DNA of 64,000 nt from Corynebacterium sp. UBA2622 (GTDB taxonomy: Bacteria; Actinomycetota; Actinomycetes; Mycobacteriales; Mycobacteriaceae), in assembly GCF_002339505.1 (NCBI RefSeq), contig NZ_DDJO01000023.1, positions 148,470 to 212,469 on the forward strand, written 5' to 3'. Position 1 is the stretch's first letter, and every line of letters starts with the position of its first letter. The notes beneath the pieces were generated by a model. The model searched no databases, was not told where the DNA came from, and was given only the letters and a program-made list of their open reading frames with translations. Position numbers and translations under genes: made by a program. This document shows positions 7,953 to 15,548 of the stretch, piece by piece.

Positions 7953-8894
7953 ATGAAACGCTTAGCTGCCGCGGGCGCCGTCTCCTCTTTGGCCCTCGCC
8001 ACCCTGACACTTTCCGCGTGCGGGACGACCGACCCCTTCAGCGAGCAAAGCTCCGCGCCGTCGACGGCGGCGGAGGCCGGCACCGTCGTCATCGGCACCG
8101 CCAACTTCCCCGAGTCCGAAATCATCGGCCAGATCTGGGCCGAGGCACTGAAGAAGGAGGGCTTCAACGTCAAGGTCTCCTCGGGCATTGGCTCCCGGGA
8201 GGTCTACCTCGGCGCCCTTCAGGTGGGCAACATCAACGTCGTGCCCGAGTACGCCGGCAACCTCACCCAGTTCTACGGGGAGCTCCCCGAGGGCGCGGAC
8301 AAGGAGGGCGTCGAAAAGGCTCTCGCCGGGGCGCTGCCGAGCGGGCTCGAGGCGGGAGAGTTCAGCCCCGCGGAGTCGAAGGACGCCTACCGGGTGACGC
8401 GCACGGTGGCGGACCAGTACGGTTTGTCCACCATCGCTGACCTGGACAAGCTGGACAAGATCACCATCGCCGCCCCGCCCGAGTTCGCTGAGCGCCCCGC
8501 CGGGCCGAAGGGCCTGACCAAGGTCTACGGCATTGACGCGTCGAAAATCAGCGTCAACCCGATTTCCGACGGCGGCGGCCCCCTGACCGTCCAGGCCCTC
8601 GTGGAGGGTGGGGCAAACGCCGCGAACATTTTCACCACCTCGCCGGCGCTTCTCAACGACGGCAAAGAGGCCGACCTGGTGACCCTGACCGACACCAAGA
8701 ACCTCATCCCGCCGCAGAACGTGCTGCCGGTAACCAAGGCGGGCTCGCTTCCCGACGGAGCCCTCGACGTCCTCAACAAGGTTGACGCGAAGCTCACCAC
8801 CGACGACCTGGTGGAGATGAACCGCCGCAACGTTGGCCCGGAGCGCGCGGAGCCCGGGCAGATTGCCAAGGACTGGGTTGACCGCAAGCTCTAG
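7953..8894 (+). CDS. opuCC: OpuC-type substrate-binding lipoprotein
   Basis: A 313-residue extracytoplasmic binding protein. The signal peptide ends in the lipobox LSAC with lipid-anchored Cys23, followed by a Ser/Ala linker. The OpuAC/ProX-type fold then begins at VVIGTANFPESEIIGQIW and continues with GSREVYLGALQVGNINVVPEY, the usual ligand-cleft segment of this family. I chose ATG 7953; a TTG at 7944 would add three residues. The gene lies 11 nt after the second permease and completes the transporter. Ligands of the family are glycine betaine, choline, carnitine or proline betaine; which one applies here cannot be told. Confidence 0.86.
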   Translation: MKRLAAAGAVSSLALATLTLSACGTTDPFSEQSSAPSTAAEAGTVVIGTANFPESEIIGQIWAEALKKEGFNVKVSSGIGSREVYLGALQVGNINVVPEYAGNLTQFYGELPEGADKEGVEKALAGALPSGLEAGEFSPAESKDAYRVTRTVADQYGLSTIADLDKLDKITIAAPPEFAERPAGPKGLTKVYGIDASKISVNPISDGGGPLTVQALVEGGANAANIFTTSPALLNDGKEADLVTLTDTKNLIPPQNVLPVTKAGSLPDGALDVLNKVDAKLTTDDLVEMNRRNVGPERAEPGQIAKDWVDRKL

Positions 8895-9678
8895 CCGGCC
8901 CTCGGTCGCCCTCGTCATCCCCTGCCGCAACGACGCCGCGCTGCTGGGGCGCTGCCTGGACAGCTTCGCCCGCCAGTCCGTGCCCGCCGATGCCGTCGTA
9001 GTGGTGGACAACGCCTCCTCGGACCACAGTGCCGCGGTGGCGCGCTCCCGCGGGGCCGTCGTGGTCCGCGAACCCCGCGTGGGCATCACCTGGGCCGCGC
9101 GGGCGGGCTACGACGCCGCATCCGACCTCGGTTGCGATGTCATCCTCCGCACCGACGCAGACAGCATCGCCCCCCGCGATCTCGTGGCAACCCTCCACTC
9201 GGAATGGGAGCGGGCCGGGTTGCGCCCCGGCCGGGAGGTCGTGGGGCTGACCGGCGACGCCACCTTCGACCTGCCCGCATTATCCCGCCCCGTCAGCGCG
9301 TTTTACCTCGGCTCGTACCGTCTGGCCGTCGGCTCCGCCCTCGGGCACCCGCCGCTGTTCGGCACGAACTGCTCCTTCACCACCGCCTGGTGGCGCTCGG
9401 TGCGCGACGGCATCGACTCGGCGGACGTGGTCTCCCACGACGACATCCAGCTTTCCTTCGCCGTGCGCCCCGGTGAGACGGTCCTCCACCGGCGCGGCCT
9501 GCACGTGCGGATGGATTCCCGTGCGCTGCGCGGCCGCGCCCAGATGCGGCGGAGGTTCACCCGCGGGTGGCATTCGATGATGCGTGGTTTCGCCTCGTCC
9601 CCGCCCCCGCGCCGGCTCGCGCAGCGGCTGGCCTGGAGACTCTCCCGGTGGCGCAGGGACGCGGCACGGCCGCGATAG
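8878..9678 (+). CDS. Family 2 glycosyltransferase, possibly carotenoid-related
   Basis: The 266-residue protein is a GT-A fold glycosyltransferase of family 2. It shows the opening strand VALVIPCRND, VVDNASSD for nucleotide binding, the metal-binding DADS motif (in RTDADSIAP), and later HDDIQLSF with the likely catalytic acidic pair. It lacks long membrane helices. Start: TTG 8878, 5 nt after AAGGA, overlapping the end of the OpuC lipoprotein gene by 17 nt. An earlier in-frame start at 8833 would overlap more and has no ribosome site. It lies 69 nt before crtB on the same strand. Corynebacteria make glucosylated decaprenoxanthin, so a carotenoid glycosyltransferase role is plausible but unproven. 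Confidence 0.78.
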   Translation: MTASSSRPSVALVIPCRNDAALLGRCLDSFARQSVPADAVVVVDNASSDHSAAVARSRGAVVVREPRVGITWAARAGYDAASDLGCDVILRTDADSIAPRDLVATLHSEWERAGLRPGREVVGLTGDATFDLPALSRPVSAFYLGSYRLAVGSALGHPPLFGTNCSFTTAWWRSVRDGIDSADVVSHDDIQLSFAVRPGETVLHRRGLHVRMDSRALRGRAQMRRRFTRGWHSMMRGFASSPPPRRLAQRLAWRLSRWRRDAARPR

Positions 9679-9747
9679 ACTACGGCAAGCTCCCCGGAAC
9701 AATTCGGCGGCCCACCTCACCCACCAGCGAAGAGGCAGAATAACCCC

Positions 9748-10623
9748 ATGCCCCACCCCGATTACCTCGCGCGCTACGACGCGATGTGCGACGCCGCCGC
9801 GGCGCAGGTCATCGCCCGCTACTCCACGAGCTTCGCCCTGGCCACCCGCTTCCTCGGCCGCGGCCTGCGCCGGGACATCCTCAACCTCTACGCCGTTGTC
9901 CGCATCGCGGACGAAATCGTCGACGGTGCCGCCTCCCAGGCCGGCGGGAACCCGGGCCCGCTCCTCGACGCCTACGAGGCCGCCGTCCTCGCCGCGCCGG
10001 GTGCCCGGTTCCACACCGACCCCGTGCTGCACGCCTACGCGGGCAGCGCCCGGCGCTGCGGCTTTGACCCGGCGCACATCCGCGCGTTCTTCGCCTCCAT
10101 GCGCCGCGATCTCACCCAGAACGACTACGACGAGGCTGGTTTCACCTCCTACGTCTACGGCTCCGCCGAGGTGATCGGACTGCTCTGCCTCTCCGCCTTC
10201 CTCGCGGGTGAGGAGGTTCCCGCCACCCGCCGCGCCGACATGGAGGCGGGGGCGCGGGCGCTGGGTTCCGCCTTCCAGAAGATCAACTTCCTCCGCGACT
10301 ACGCCGAGGACCGCGGGGAGCTCGGCCGCACGTACTTCCCCCAGCTCAGGGGCCTCCCACTTGACGACGCCACCAAGGCCGACCTCGTCTCAGACATCCG
10401 CTCCGAACTTGACCGGGCCCGGCGAACAATACCGCTGCTGCCGGCGAGCGCGCGGGGGGCGGTGGCCGCCGCCGAGGCGCTCTTCCGGGAGCTCACCGAC
10501 CGCATCGAAGCCACCCCCGCCGCGACCCTGGCCACCACACGTATATCCGTCCCTAACCACCGCAAGCTCGCCCTCACCGCCCGCGCCGTCGCGCGGCACC
10601 GGAAAGGAACCACCCATGAGTAA
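9748..10623 (+). CDS. crtB: Phytoene synthase
   Basis: The 291-residue enzyme condenses two geranylgeranyl diphosphates head-to-head to phytoene, the first committed C40 carotenoid step. It has the squalene/phytoene synthase signature with both Mg2+-binding Asp-rich motifs: DEIVD (55-59) and DYAED (184-188). The substrate-clamping YSTSF stretch (25-29) opens the fold. A GAGGCAG sequence before ATG 9748 can serve as ribosome site. It is the first gene of an operon with crtI, crtYe, crtYf and crtEb, and overlaps crtI by 8 nt. The crtE prenyl-diphosphate synthase that normally heads the corynebacterial cluster is not in the window. Confidence 0.95.
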   Translation: MPHPDYLARYDAMCDAAAAQVIARYSTSFALATRFLGRGLRRDILNLYAVVRIADEIVDGAASQAGGNPGPLLDAYEAAVLAAPGARFHTDPVLHAYAGSARRCGFDPAHIRAFFASMRRDLTQNDYDEAGFTSYVYGSAEVIGLLCLSAFLAGEEVPATRRADMEAGARALGSAFQKINFLRDYAEDRGELGRTYFPQLRGLPLDDATKADLVSDIRSELDRARRTIPLLPASARGAVAAAEALFRELTDRIEATPAATLATTRISVPNHRKLALTARAVARHRKGTTHE

Positions 10624-12169
10624 TCCCACCGCCCTCGTCATCGGCGCCGGCTCTGCCGGGCTCGCCACGGCCGCCCTGCTTGGCCGGGAGGGTTACGAGG
10701 TCACCGTCGTCGAGCGCCTCGGATCCATCGGCGGGCGCTCGGGTGAGGAGAGCGTCGGGGGGTTCCGCTTCGACACCGGACCGTCCTGGTACCTCATGCC
10801 CGACGCCTTCGACCACTTCTTCGCGCTCTTCGGCAAACGCACGGAAGACCTTCTCGACCTGGTCGACCTCACCCCCGCCTACCGCCTCTTCCCCGAGGGG
10901 AGGGAGCCCGTCGATGTCACCTCCGGGCGCGCCGAGGCGATTGCCCTCTTCGAATCGCTCGAGCCCGGCGCAGGCGAGCGGCTCGCCGACTACCTCGACT
11001 CCGCCGCCGACACCTACGACATGGCCGTTGAGCGCTTCCTCTACACCACCTTCACCTCCCTTCGCCCCTTCGTGGACGGAGGCCTGCGCTCCCGCTACCT
11101 CGAGCTGGCCCGCCTCTTGACCGTTCCGCTGGACAGGTTCGTCGCCCGGTGCTTCGCCGACACCCGCCTGCGCCAGATGCTGACCTACCCCGCGGTCTTC
11201 CTCTCCTCCCACCCGGCGCGCACCCCGTCCATGTACCACCTGATGAGCCACACCGATCTGGTCCAGGGGGTGAAGTACCCGCAGGGAGGATTCACCGCGG
11301 TCATGGACGCCATCCTGGGACTCGCCGAGGAGAACGGCGCGGAGATCCGCCTCAACTCGGATGTTTCCGCCATTACCCACGACGGATCTCGGGCCACGGG
11401 CGTCAGGCTTATCGACGGCACCGAGCTGCGCGCCGACCTCATTGTCTCCGCAGCGGACCTCCGCTTCACGGAGACCCGCCTTCTGCCGAAGGAGAAACGG
11501 ACCTACGACGAGCGGTGGTTCGCCTCCCGCGACCCGGGTCTGGGCACCGTGCTGGTCATGCTGGGCGTGGAGGGCAAGCTCCCCCAGCTCACCCACCACA
11601 ACCTCCTGTTCAGTGAGCGCTGGGAAGAAGACTTCACGGCCGTGTTCGACGGGCCGACCGAGGCGCGCCCCGCGGGGTCGTCCCGCTCGATCTACATCTC
11701 CATGCCCTCGGCCACCGACCCGTCGACGGCCCCGGCGGGCTCGGAGAACCTCTTCGTGCTCGTCCCCGTGCCCGCGGCGGAGGAGTTCGGCCACGGTGAC
11801 ATGTACCGGGGGACGGCGTCGCCCCAGGTGGAGGCCGTCGCCGACCAGGCGGTCGAGCAGATCGCGCAGTGGTGCGGGGTGCCCGACCTGGCCTCGCGCG
11901 TGGTAGTGCGACGCACCCTCGGCCCCGCCGACTTCGCCGAGCGCTACCACGCGTGGTCGGGCGGGTCCATCGGGCCCGCCCACACGCTGCGGCAGTCGGC
12001 GTTCCTGCGCGGGTCGAACCGCTCCCGGAAACTGAACAACCTCTACTACGCCGGCGCAACTACCGTCCCGGGCGTGGGTGTCCCCATGTGCCTCATCTCC
12101 GCCGAGAACGTGCTCAAGCGCGTCCGCGGCGACCGCTCCCCCGGGCCGCTCCCCGAGGTGGGCCGATGA
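10616..12169 (+). CDS. crtI: Phytoene desaturase (lycopene-forming)
   Basis: A 517-residue FAD-dependent desaturase of the bacterial CrtI family that introduces four double bases into phytoene to give lycopene. The N-terminus carries the dinucleotide motif GAGSAGLATAALL followed by the GG-R signature SIGGRSGEE. The FDTGPSWYLMPD motif marks the carotenoid-desaturase subgroup, and the C-terminal YYAGATTVPGVGVPM contains the conserved FAD/carotenoid signature. It starts at ATG 10616, overlapping crtB, and shares ATGA with crtYe. The enzyme should act at the membrane where its substrate dissolves. Confidence 0.96.
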   Translation: MSNPTALVIGAGSAGLATAALLGREGYEVTVVERLGSIGGRSGEESVGGFRFDTGPSWYLMPDAFDHFFALFGKRTEDLLDLVDLTPAYRLFPEGREPVDVTSGRAEAIALFESLEPGAGERLADYLDSAADTYDMAVERFLYTTFTSLRPFVDGGLRSRYLELARLLTVPLDRFVARCFADTRLRQMLTYPAVFLSSHPARTPSMYHLMSHTDLVQGVKYPQGGFTAVMDAILGLAEENGAEIRLNSDVSAITHDGSRATGVRLIDGTELRADLIVSAADLRFTETRLLPKEKRTYDERWFASRDPGLGTVLVMLGVEGKLPQLTHHNLLFSERWEEDFTAVFDGPTEARPAGSSRSIYISMPSATDPSTAPAGSENLFVLVPVPAAEEFGHGDMYRGTASPQVEAVADQAVEQIAQWCGVPDLASRVVVRRTLGPADFAERYHAWSGGSIGPAHTLRQSAFLRGSNRSRKLNNLYYAGATTVPGVGVPMCLISAENVLKRVRGDRSPGPLPEVGR

Positions 12170-12477
12170 CCCTCACGTACCTGGCGTTCCTCGCCTTCTC
12201 CCTGGCGGGTATGGCGATCTGGGACCACCGCGGCCGCCTGACCTTCTTCCATGACCCCCGCCGGGCGCTCCTGGTCAGCCTGGGCACGGTCGCCATCTTC
12301 CTCGCCTGGGACGGCCTGGGCATCGCCACCGGGACGTTCTTCCGCGGCGACTCGCCCTACATGACCGGCATCGAGCTCGCGCCCGAGCTGCCGCTCGAGG
12401 AGCCCGTCTTCCTGTTCTTCCTCACCTACCTGACCATGAACCTCACCGCCGCGGCACGAAAGGTGACCACCCCGTGA
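12166..12477 (+). CDS. crtYe: C50 carotenoid epsilon-cyclase subunit CrtYe
   Basis: A 103-residue integral membrane protein with three helices and the lycopene-cyclase-domain motif PLEEPVFLFFLTY. C50 carotenoid cyclases of Actinobacteria are heterodimers of two such small subunits; in Corynebacterium glutamicum CrtYe and CrtYf cyclise flavuxanthin to decaprenoxanthin. The order crtI-crtYe-crtYf-crtEb here matches that organism, which supports the name. ATG 12166 overlaps the crtI stop by 4 nt, and the gene overlaps crtYf by 4 nt (GTGA). Confidence 0.88.
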   Translation: MTLTYLAFLAFSLAGMAIWDHRGRLTFFHDPRRALLVSLGTVAIFLAWDGLGIATGTFFRGDSPYMTGIELAPELPLEEPVFLFFLTYLTMNLTAAARKVTTP

Positions 12478-12761
12478 CCTACCTCCTGATCAGCGTCCCG
12501 TTCCTCGCCGCCGCCGCGCTGCTGTGGTGGGTCCGACGCGGGGCACACCCCGGACAGGGTCGGGTTACCCTTGCCGTGACAACCGTCATGGCGGTCTTGA
12601 CCATCGTCTTTGACAACCTCATGGTCGCGGCGGGACTGATGCAGTACGACACCTCCAACAACATGGGTGTCCGCCTCGGGCTCATCCCCGTTGAGGACCT
12701 CTTCTACACGGTGTTCGTCTGCCTCGTTGTGACCTCCCTGTGGCCGAGGAAGGCGCCATGA
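12474..12761 (+). CDS. crtYf: C50 carotenoid epsilon-cyclase subunit CrtYf
   Basis: The second cyclase subunit: 95 residues, three hydrophobic helices, with FDNLMVAAGLM and the conserved GLIPVEDLFYTV motif, which supplies the acidic residues of the cyclase active site. It pairs with CrtYe. At 95 residues it is short, lacking the longer C-terminal tail I expect from C. glutamicum, but both key motifs are present. It starts with GTG 12474 inside the crtYe stop and overlaps crtEb by 4 nt. Confidence 0.87.
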   Translation: MTYLLISVPFLAAAALLWWVRRGAHPGQGRVTLAVTTVMAVLTIVFDNLMVAAGLMQYDTSNNMGVRLGLIPVEDLFYTVFVCLVVTSLWPRKAP

Positions 12762-13609
12762 TCCGATCTATCCTCGCTGCCTCACGGCCCATTAGCTGGG
12801 TCAACACCGCGGTGCCGTTCGCGCTCGCGTACCTGCTGGACACCCCGCGCTCGGATTGGCTCCTCGTCCTGGGGTTCGTGTTCTTCCTCATCCCGTACAA
12901 CATCGCCATGTACGGAATCAACGATGTCTTCGACTACGAATCCGACATCCGCAACCCCCGCAAGGGAGGGGTGGAGGGCGCGGTTCTCCCGCGCTCGATG
13001 CACCGCCCGCTGCTCGTGGCCTCCGCCGTGACGGTCATCCCGCTTGCTGTGGTGCTGTACGCCGCCGGCACCTTTACTTCCGCGGCATGGCTCTCACTGG
13101 CGCTCTTCGCGGTATACGCGTACTCGGCCCCACCGTTCCGGTTCAAGGAGATTCCCCTCCTCGACTCCGCCACGTCCTCCGCCCACTTCACCCTCCCCGC
13201 GGTGGTGGGGGCGACGATAACGGATCCTTCGGTGGATGCGCGCTACTTTGCGGGCTTCGCCGCCTTCTTCCTCTGGGGAATGGCCAGCCACGCCCTTGGG
13301 GCCGTCCAGGACGTCAAGGCTGACCGGGAGGGTGGGTTGCACTCCGTCGCCACGCAATTCGGGGCGCGCCGAACAACGCTTTTCGCCGCCGTGCTCTACC
13401 TCGTCTCGGCGGGGCTGGTGGCTACCCTGCCGTTCCCTGGCTGGGTCGTAGCACTCCTCGGGCTGGGCTACGCGACAAATACGTTGCGTTTCGCGCGGGT
13501 CACCGACGAGTCATCGGAGCAGGTCAACCGCGCCTGGCGCGTGTTCCTCTGGCTGAACTACCTCACCGGCGCGGTGGTCACGATCGCGGTCGTGACGAGC
13601 GTGTTCTAG
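12758..13609 (+). CDS. crtEb: Lycopene elongase (C50 carotenoid prenyltransferase)
   Basis: A 283-residue UbiA-type membrane prenyltransferase with about eight helices. It carries the two metal-binding motifs of the superfamily: NDVFDYESD (55-63) and a later DVKADREGG. In C. glutamicum CrtEb adds two dimethylallyl units to lycopene, giving flavuxanthin, which the CrtYe/CrtYf pair then cyclises. Start is ATG 12758, sharing ATGA with the crtYf stop. It is the last gene of the pigment operon and ends 7 nt before the convergent PNPOx-like gene, with no obvious terminator in that gap. Confidence 0.93.
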   Translation: MIRSILAASRPISWVNTAVPFALAYLLDTPRSDWLLVLGFVFFLIPYNIAMYGINDVFDYESDIRNPRKGGVEGAVLPRSMHRPLLVASAVTVIPLAVVLYAAGTFTSAAWLSLALFAVYAYSAPPFRFKEIPLLDSATSSAHFTLPAVVGATITDPSVDARYFAGFAAFFLWGMASHALGAVQDVKADREGGLHSVATQFGARRTTLFAAVLYLVSAGLVATLPFPGWVVALLGLGYATNTLRFARVTDESSEQVNRAWRVFLWLNYLTGAVVTIAVVTSVF

Positions 13610-13616
13610 CGGGCCG

Positions 13617-14108
13617 TCACAGGTCGACGGTGGCGGTGTCGCCCTCCGGTTCCTGGCCGGTCAGACGGGTCTTCACAAGGTCGAAGAGAGCTGCCGCGCG
13701 TCCATCCTTGTTGCCCCAGAACTGGGCGGACTCGGAGCTGAGCAGCATCACGCCGATGTTCGGGTCGTCCTTGCCCGAGAAGAAGGCGGTCATGGACTCG
13801 TCCCACAGCTGCTCGATCTTCGCCGCGCGCTCCTCCCCCTCGAGGAAGCGGACCTTGCCCGTCACCGACAGCCAGGAACCTGCGTCCGAGTACGCCATGT
13901 TTACCTGCGGTGAGTCCTGGAGCCACCGCGCCTGATCCGAGTTCGTGCCGACGACAAAGTACACGTCTCCGTCATCGGTGACCTGCTGGGTATCCATCGG
14001 GTGGGAGTACAGGCTGCCTCCCCCGCCGACGGTGGTGAGCATCCCCACGGACTTGCCGCGCATGATGTCGATGATGTCGTTCTTCGTGACATTCTCGTTT
14101 TGTGCCAT
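13617..14108 (-). CDS. Pyridoxamine 5'-phosphate oxidase family protein (general stress protein 26-like)
   Basis: The 163-residue protein has the split beta-barrel flavin-binding fold of the PNPOx-like family, subgroup general stress protein 26. A short helical start (KNDIIDIMRGKSVGMLTTV) is followed by SLYSHPM, VYFVVGTNSDQARWL and WLSVTGKVRFLEGEE, and the end is rich in acidic and Thr residues. Such proteins bind FMN, F420 or haem; the exact reaction is not clear from sequence, and it is not the vitamin B6 enzyme. It converges on crtEb and is divergent from the lipase gene. ATG 14108 begins the frame. Confidence 0.8.
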   Translation of the reverse strand: MAQNENVTKNDIIDIMRGKSVGMLTTVGGGGSLYSHPMDTQQVTDDGDVYFVVGTNSDQARWLQDSPQVNMAYSDAGSWLSVTGKVRFLEGEERAAKIEQLWDESMTAFFSGKDDPNIGVMLLSSESAQFWGNKDGRAAALFDLVKTRLTGQEPEGDTATVDL

Positions 14109-14200
14109 GGGGCCACCCTACTGCAAAAACTCCGGTTAAACCGGGCCTCGGGGCATGTATTTTGTGGTTGAAAAGTATTTAAACCCCGAAAGGAACCGCC

Positions 14201-15537
14201 GTGCTCTTCAGACCCCGACGTGCCGCCGCGTACGCCGCTTCCACCCTTCTCGCGTCCTGCCTCACGGCGCCGGTCGTCTCCCCCGCCGCTGGCGCAGCCG
14301 TGCTCGGTTCCGCCGCCGATCTCGCTCCCCCGGCCGTTGTCCAGGGCGGGGAGCCGATGCGTCCGGTTTCCCCCGTGATGCCCCGGTGTTCGACAGCGGC
14401 CTGCCCATCCCCGTTGCCGCTGAGCCTGCGGGTTCGCTGCTCGCCGAAGTTCCCCTCGATCCGCGGGTTGGCCTCTCCTCGGCGGGTGCGCAGTACCGGA
14501 TCGCGTATTCAACCACTAACCAGCACAACCAAAGCGTGCCCGGCACCGGCACCGTCTTTCTGCCCCGCGGTGAGGCCCCGGAAGGTGGCTGGCCCGTACT
14601 GGCGTGGGCGCACGGCACGGTCGGCCTCAGCGACGAGTGCACACCCAGCATGAACGCCCCCTCCGCCCGCGATGCCGAGTACCTCAACCACTGGCTGGAC
14701 CAGGGTTACGCGATCGTCGCCTCCGACTACGCGGGGCTGGGGACAACCGGATTCCACAGCTACCTCAACGGCCGCGTCGCCGCCGCGAACGTCGTCGATG
14801 CTGTGCAGGCCGCCCACCGCATGGCATTCGGCCCGGTGCTTTCACAGCAGTGGGCCGTCATTGGCCAGTCGCAGGGCGGCGGTGTCGCGCTGCATGTGGC
14901 GCACCGTGCGACCGCGTTAAGCCGGGAACTGGGTCTTGATTACCGCGGGGCGGTGGCCACGGGCGCACCGGCCTATATCGAGGAGATCGTCATCGCTGCG
15001 GGTCCGACATTTCCCCCGGTTCCCCTGCCACCCGGAATGACCACCTACGGCCTCTACATCCTCGCTGCCGTGAAGGAGGCCCACCCCGAGCTCGACATCG
15101 ACTCCGCGCTCACCGACGAAGGCCGCTTCATGATCTCGGAAGCAGGGAAGAGTTGCTACCCGGAGGTCGCGGCCGCGGTGGCCGGCACGAACCTGTCCCG
15201 CGCGTTTTCCAAGCCGCTTCGCGACGTCCCCGGTCTCGAGCAGGCGACCCGCGACTTCATGGCTACCCCCGTCACCGGCTACGACAAACCGGTATTCCTC
15301 GGCCATGGACTTAGGGACATCGATGTTCCCTCCCCCATCGGCGTGCTCCTGAACAGCGACATGTGGCTGCACCAGTTCAACCTCGACGCCGCCACCCGCA
15401 ACAACCGGGTGGGGGTGCACTGGTACCCAACCGACCACAGCGGCACGGTGAACCTCTCCACCGCGGATTCCACCCCCTTCCTCCGCAACATCTTCACCAC
15501 CCCGCCGGCAGCCGGGCTACCGGGCAGCTCCCGGTAA
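14201..15537 (+). pseudogene. Secretory lipase (LIP family) with a frameshift after the signal peptide
   Basis: The gene starts at GTG 14201 after GAAAGGA and encodes a clear signal peptide (LFRPRRAAAYAASTLLASCL). That frame then runs into meaningless sequence. The mature enzyme is in the frame one base earlier, from about 14376 to the TAA at 15535-15537. It includes AWAHGTVGLSDECTPS, the nucleophile elbow GQSQGGG and a late WYPTDHSG, all typical of secreted triacylglycerol lipases (PF03583) of mycolic-acid bacteria. Adding one C to the C5 run at 14370-14374 joins the frames smoothly into PVSPRDAPVFDSG. So this is either a real inactivating deletion or a homopolymer sequencing error. Confidence 0.82.
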
Positions 15538-15548
15538 CCCGGCCCCCA

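Noticed and set aside
14155..14375. Upstream extension of the lipase frame as an alternative N-terminus
   Set aside because: It reads as Arg/Pro-rich nonsense, while the other frame has a ribosome site and a clear signal peptide.
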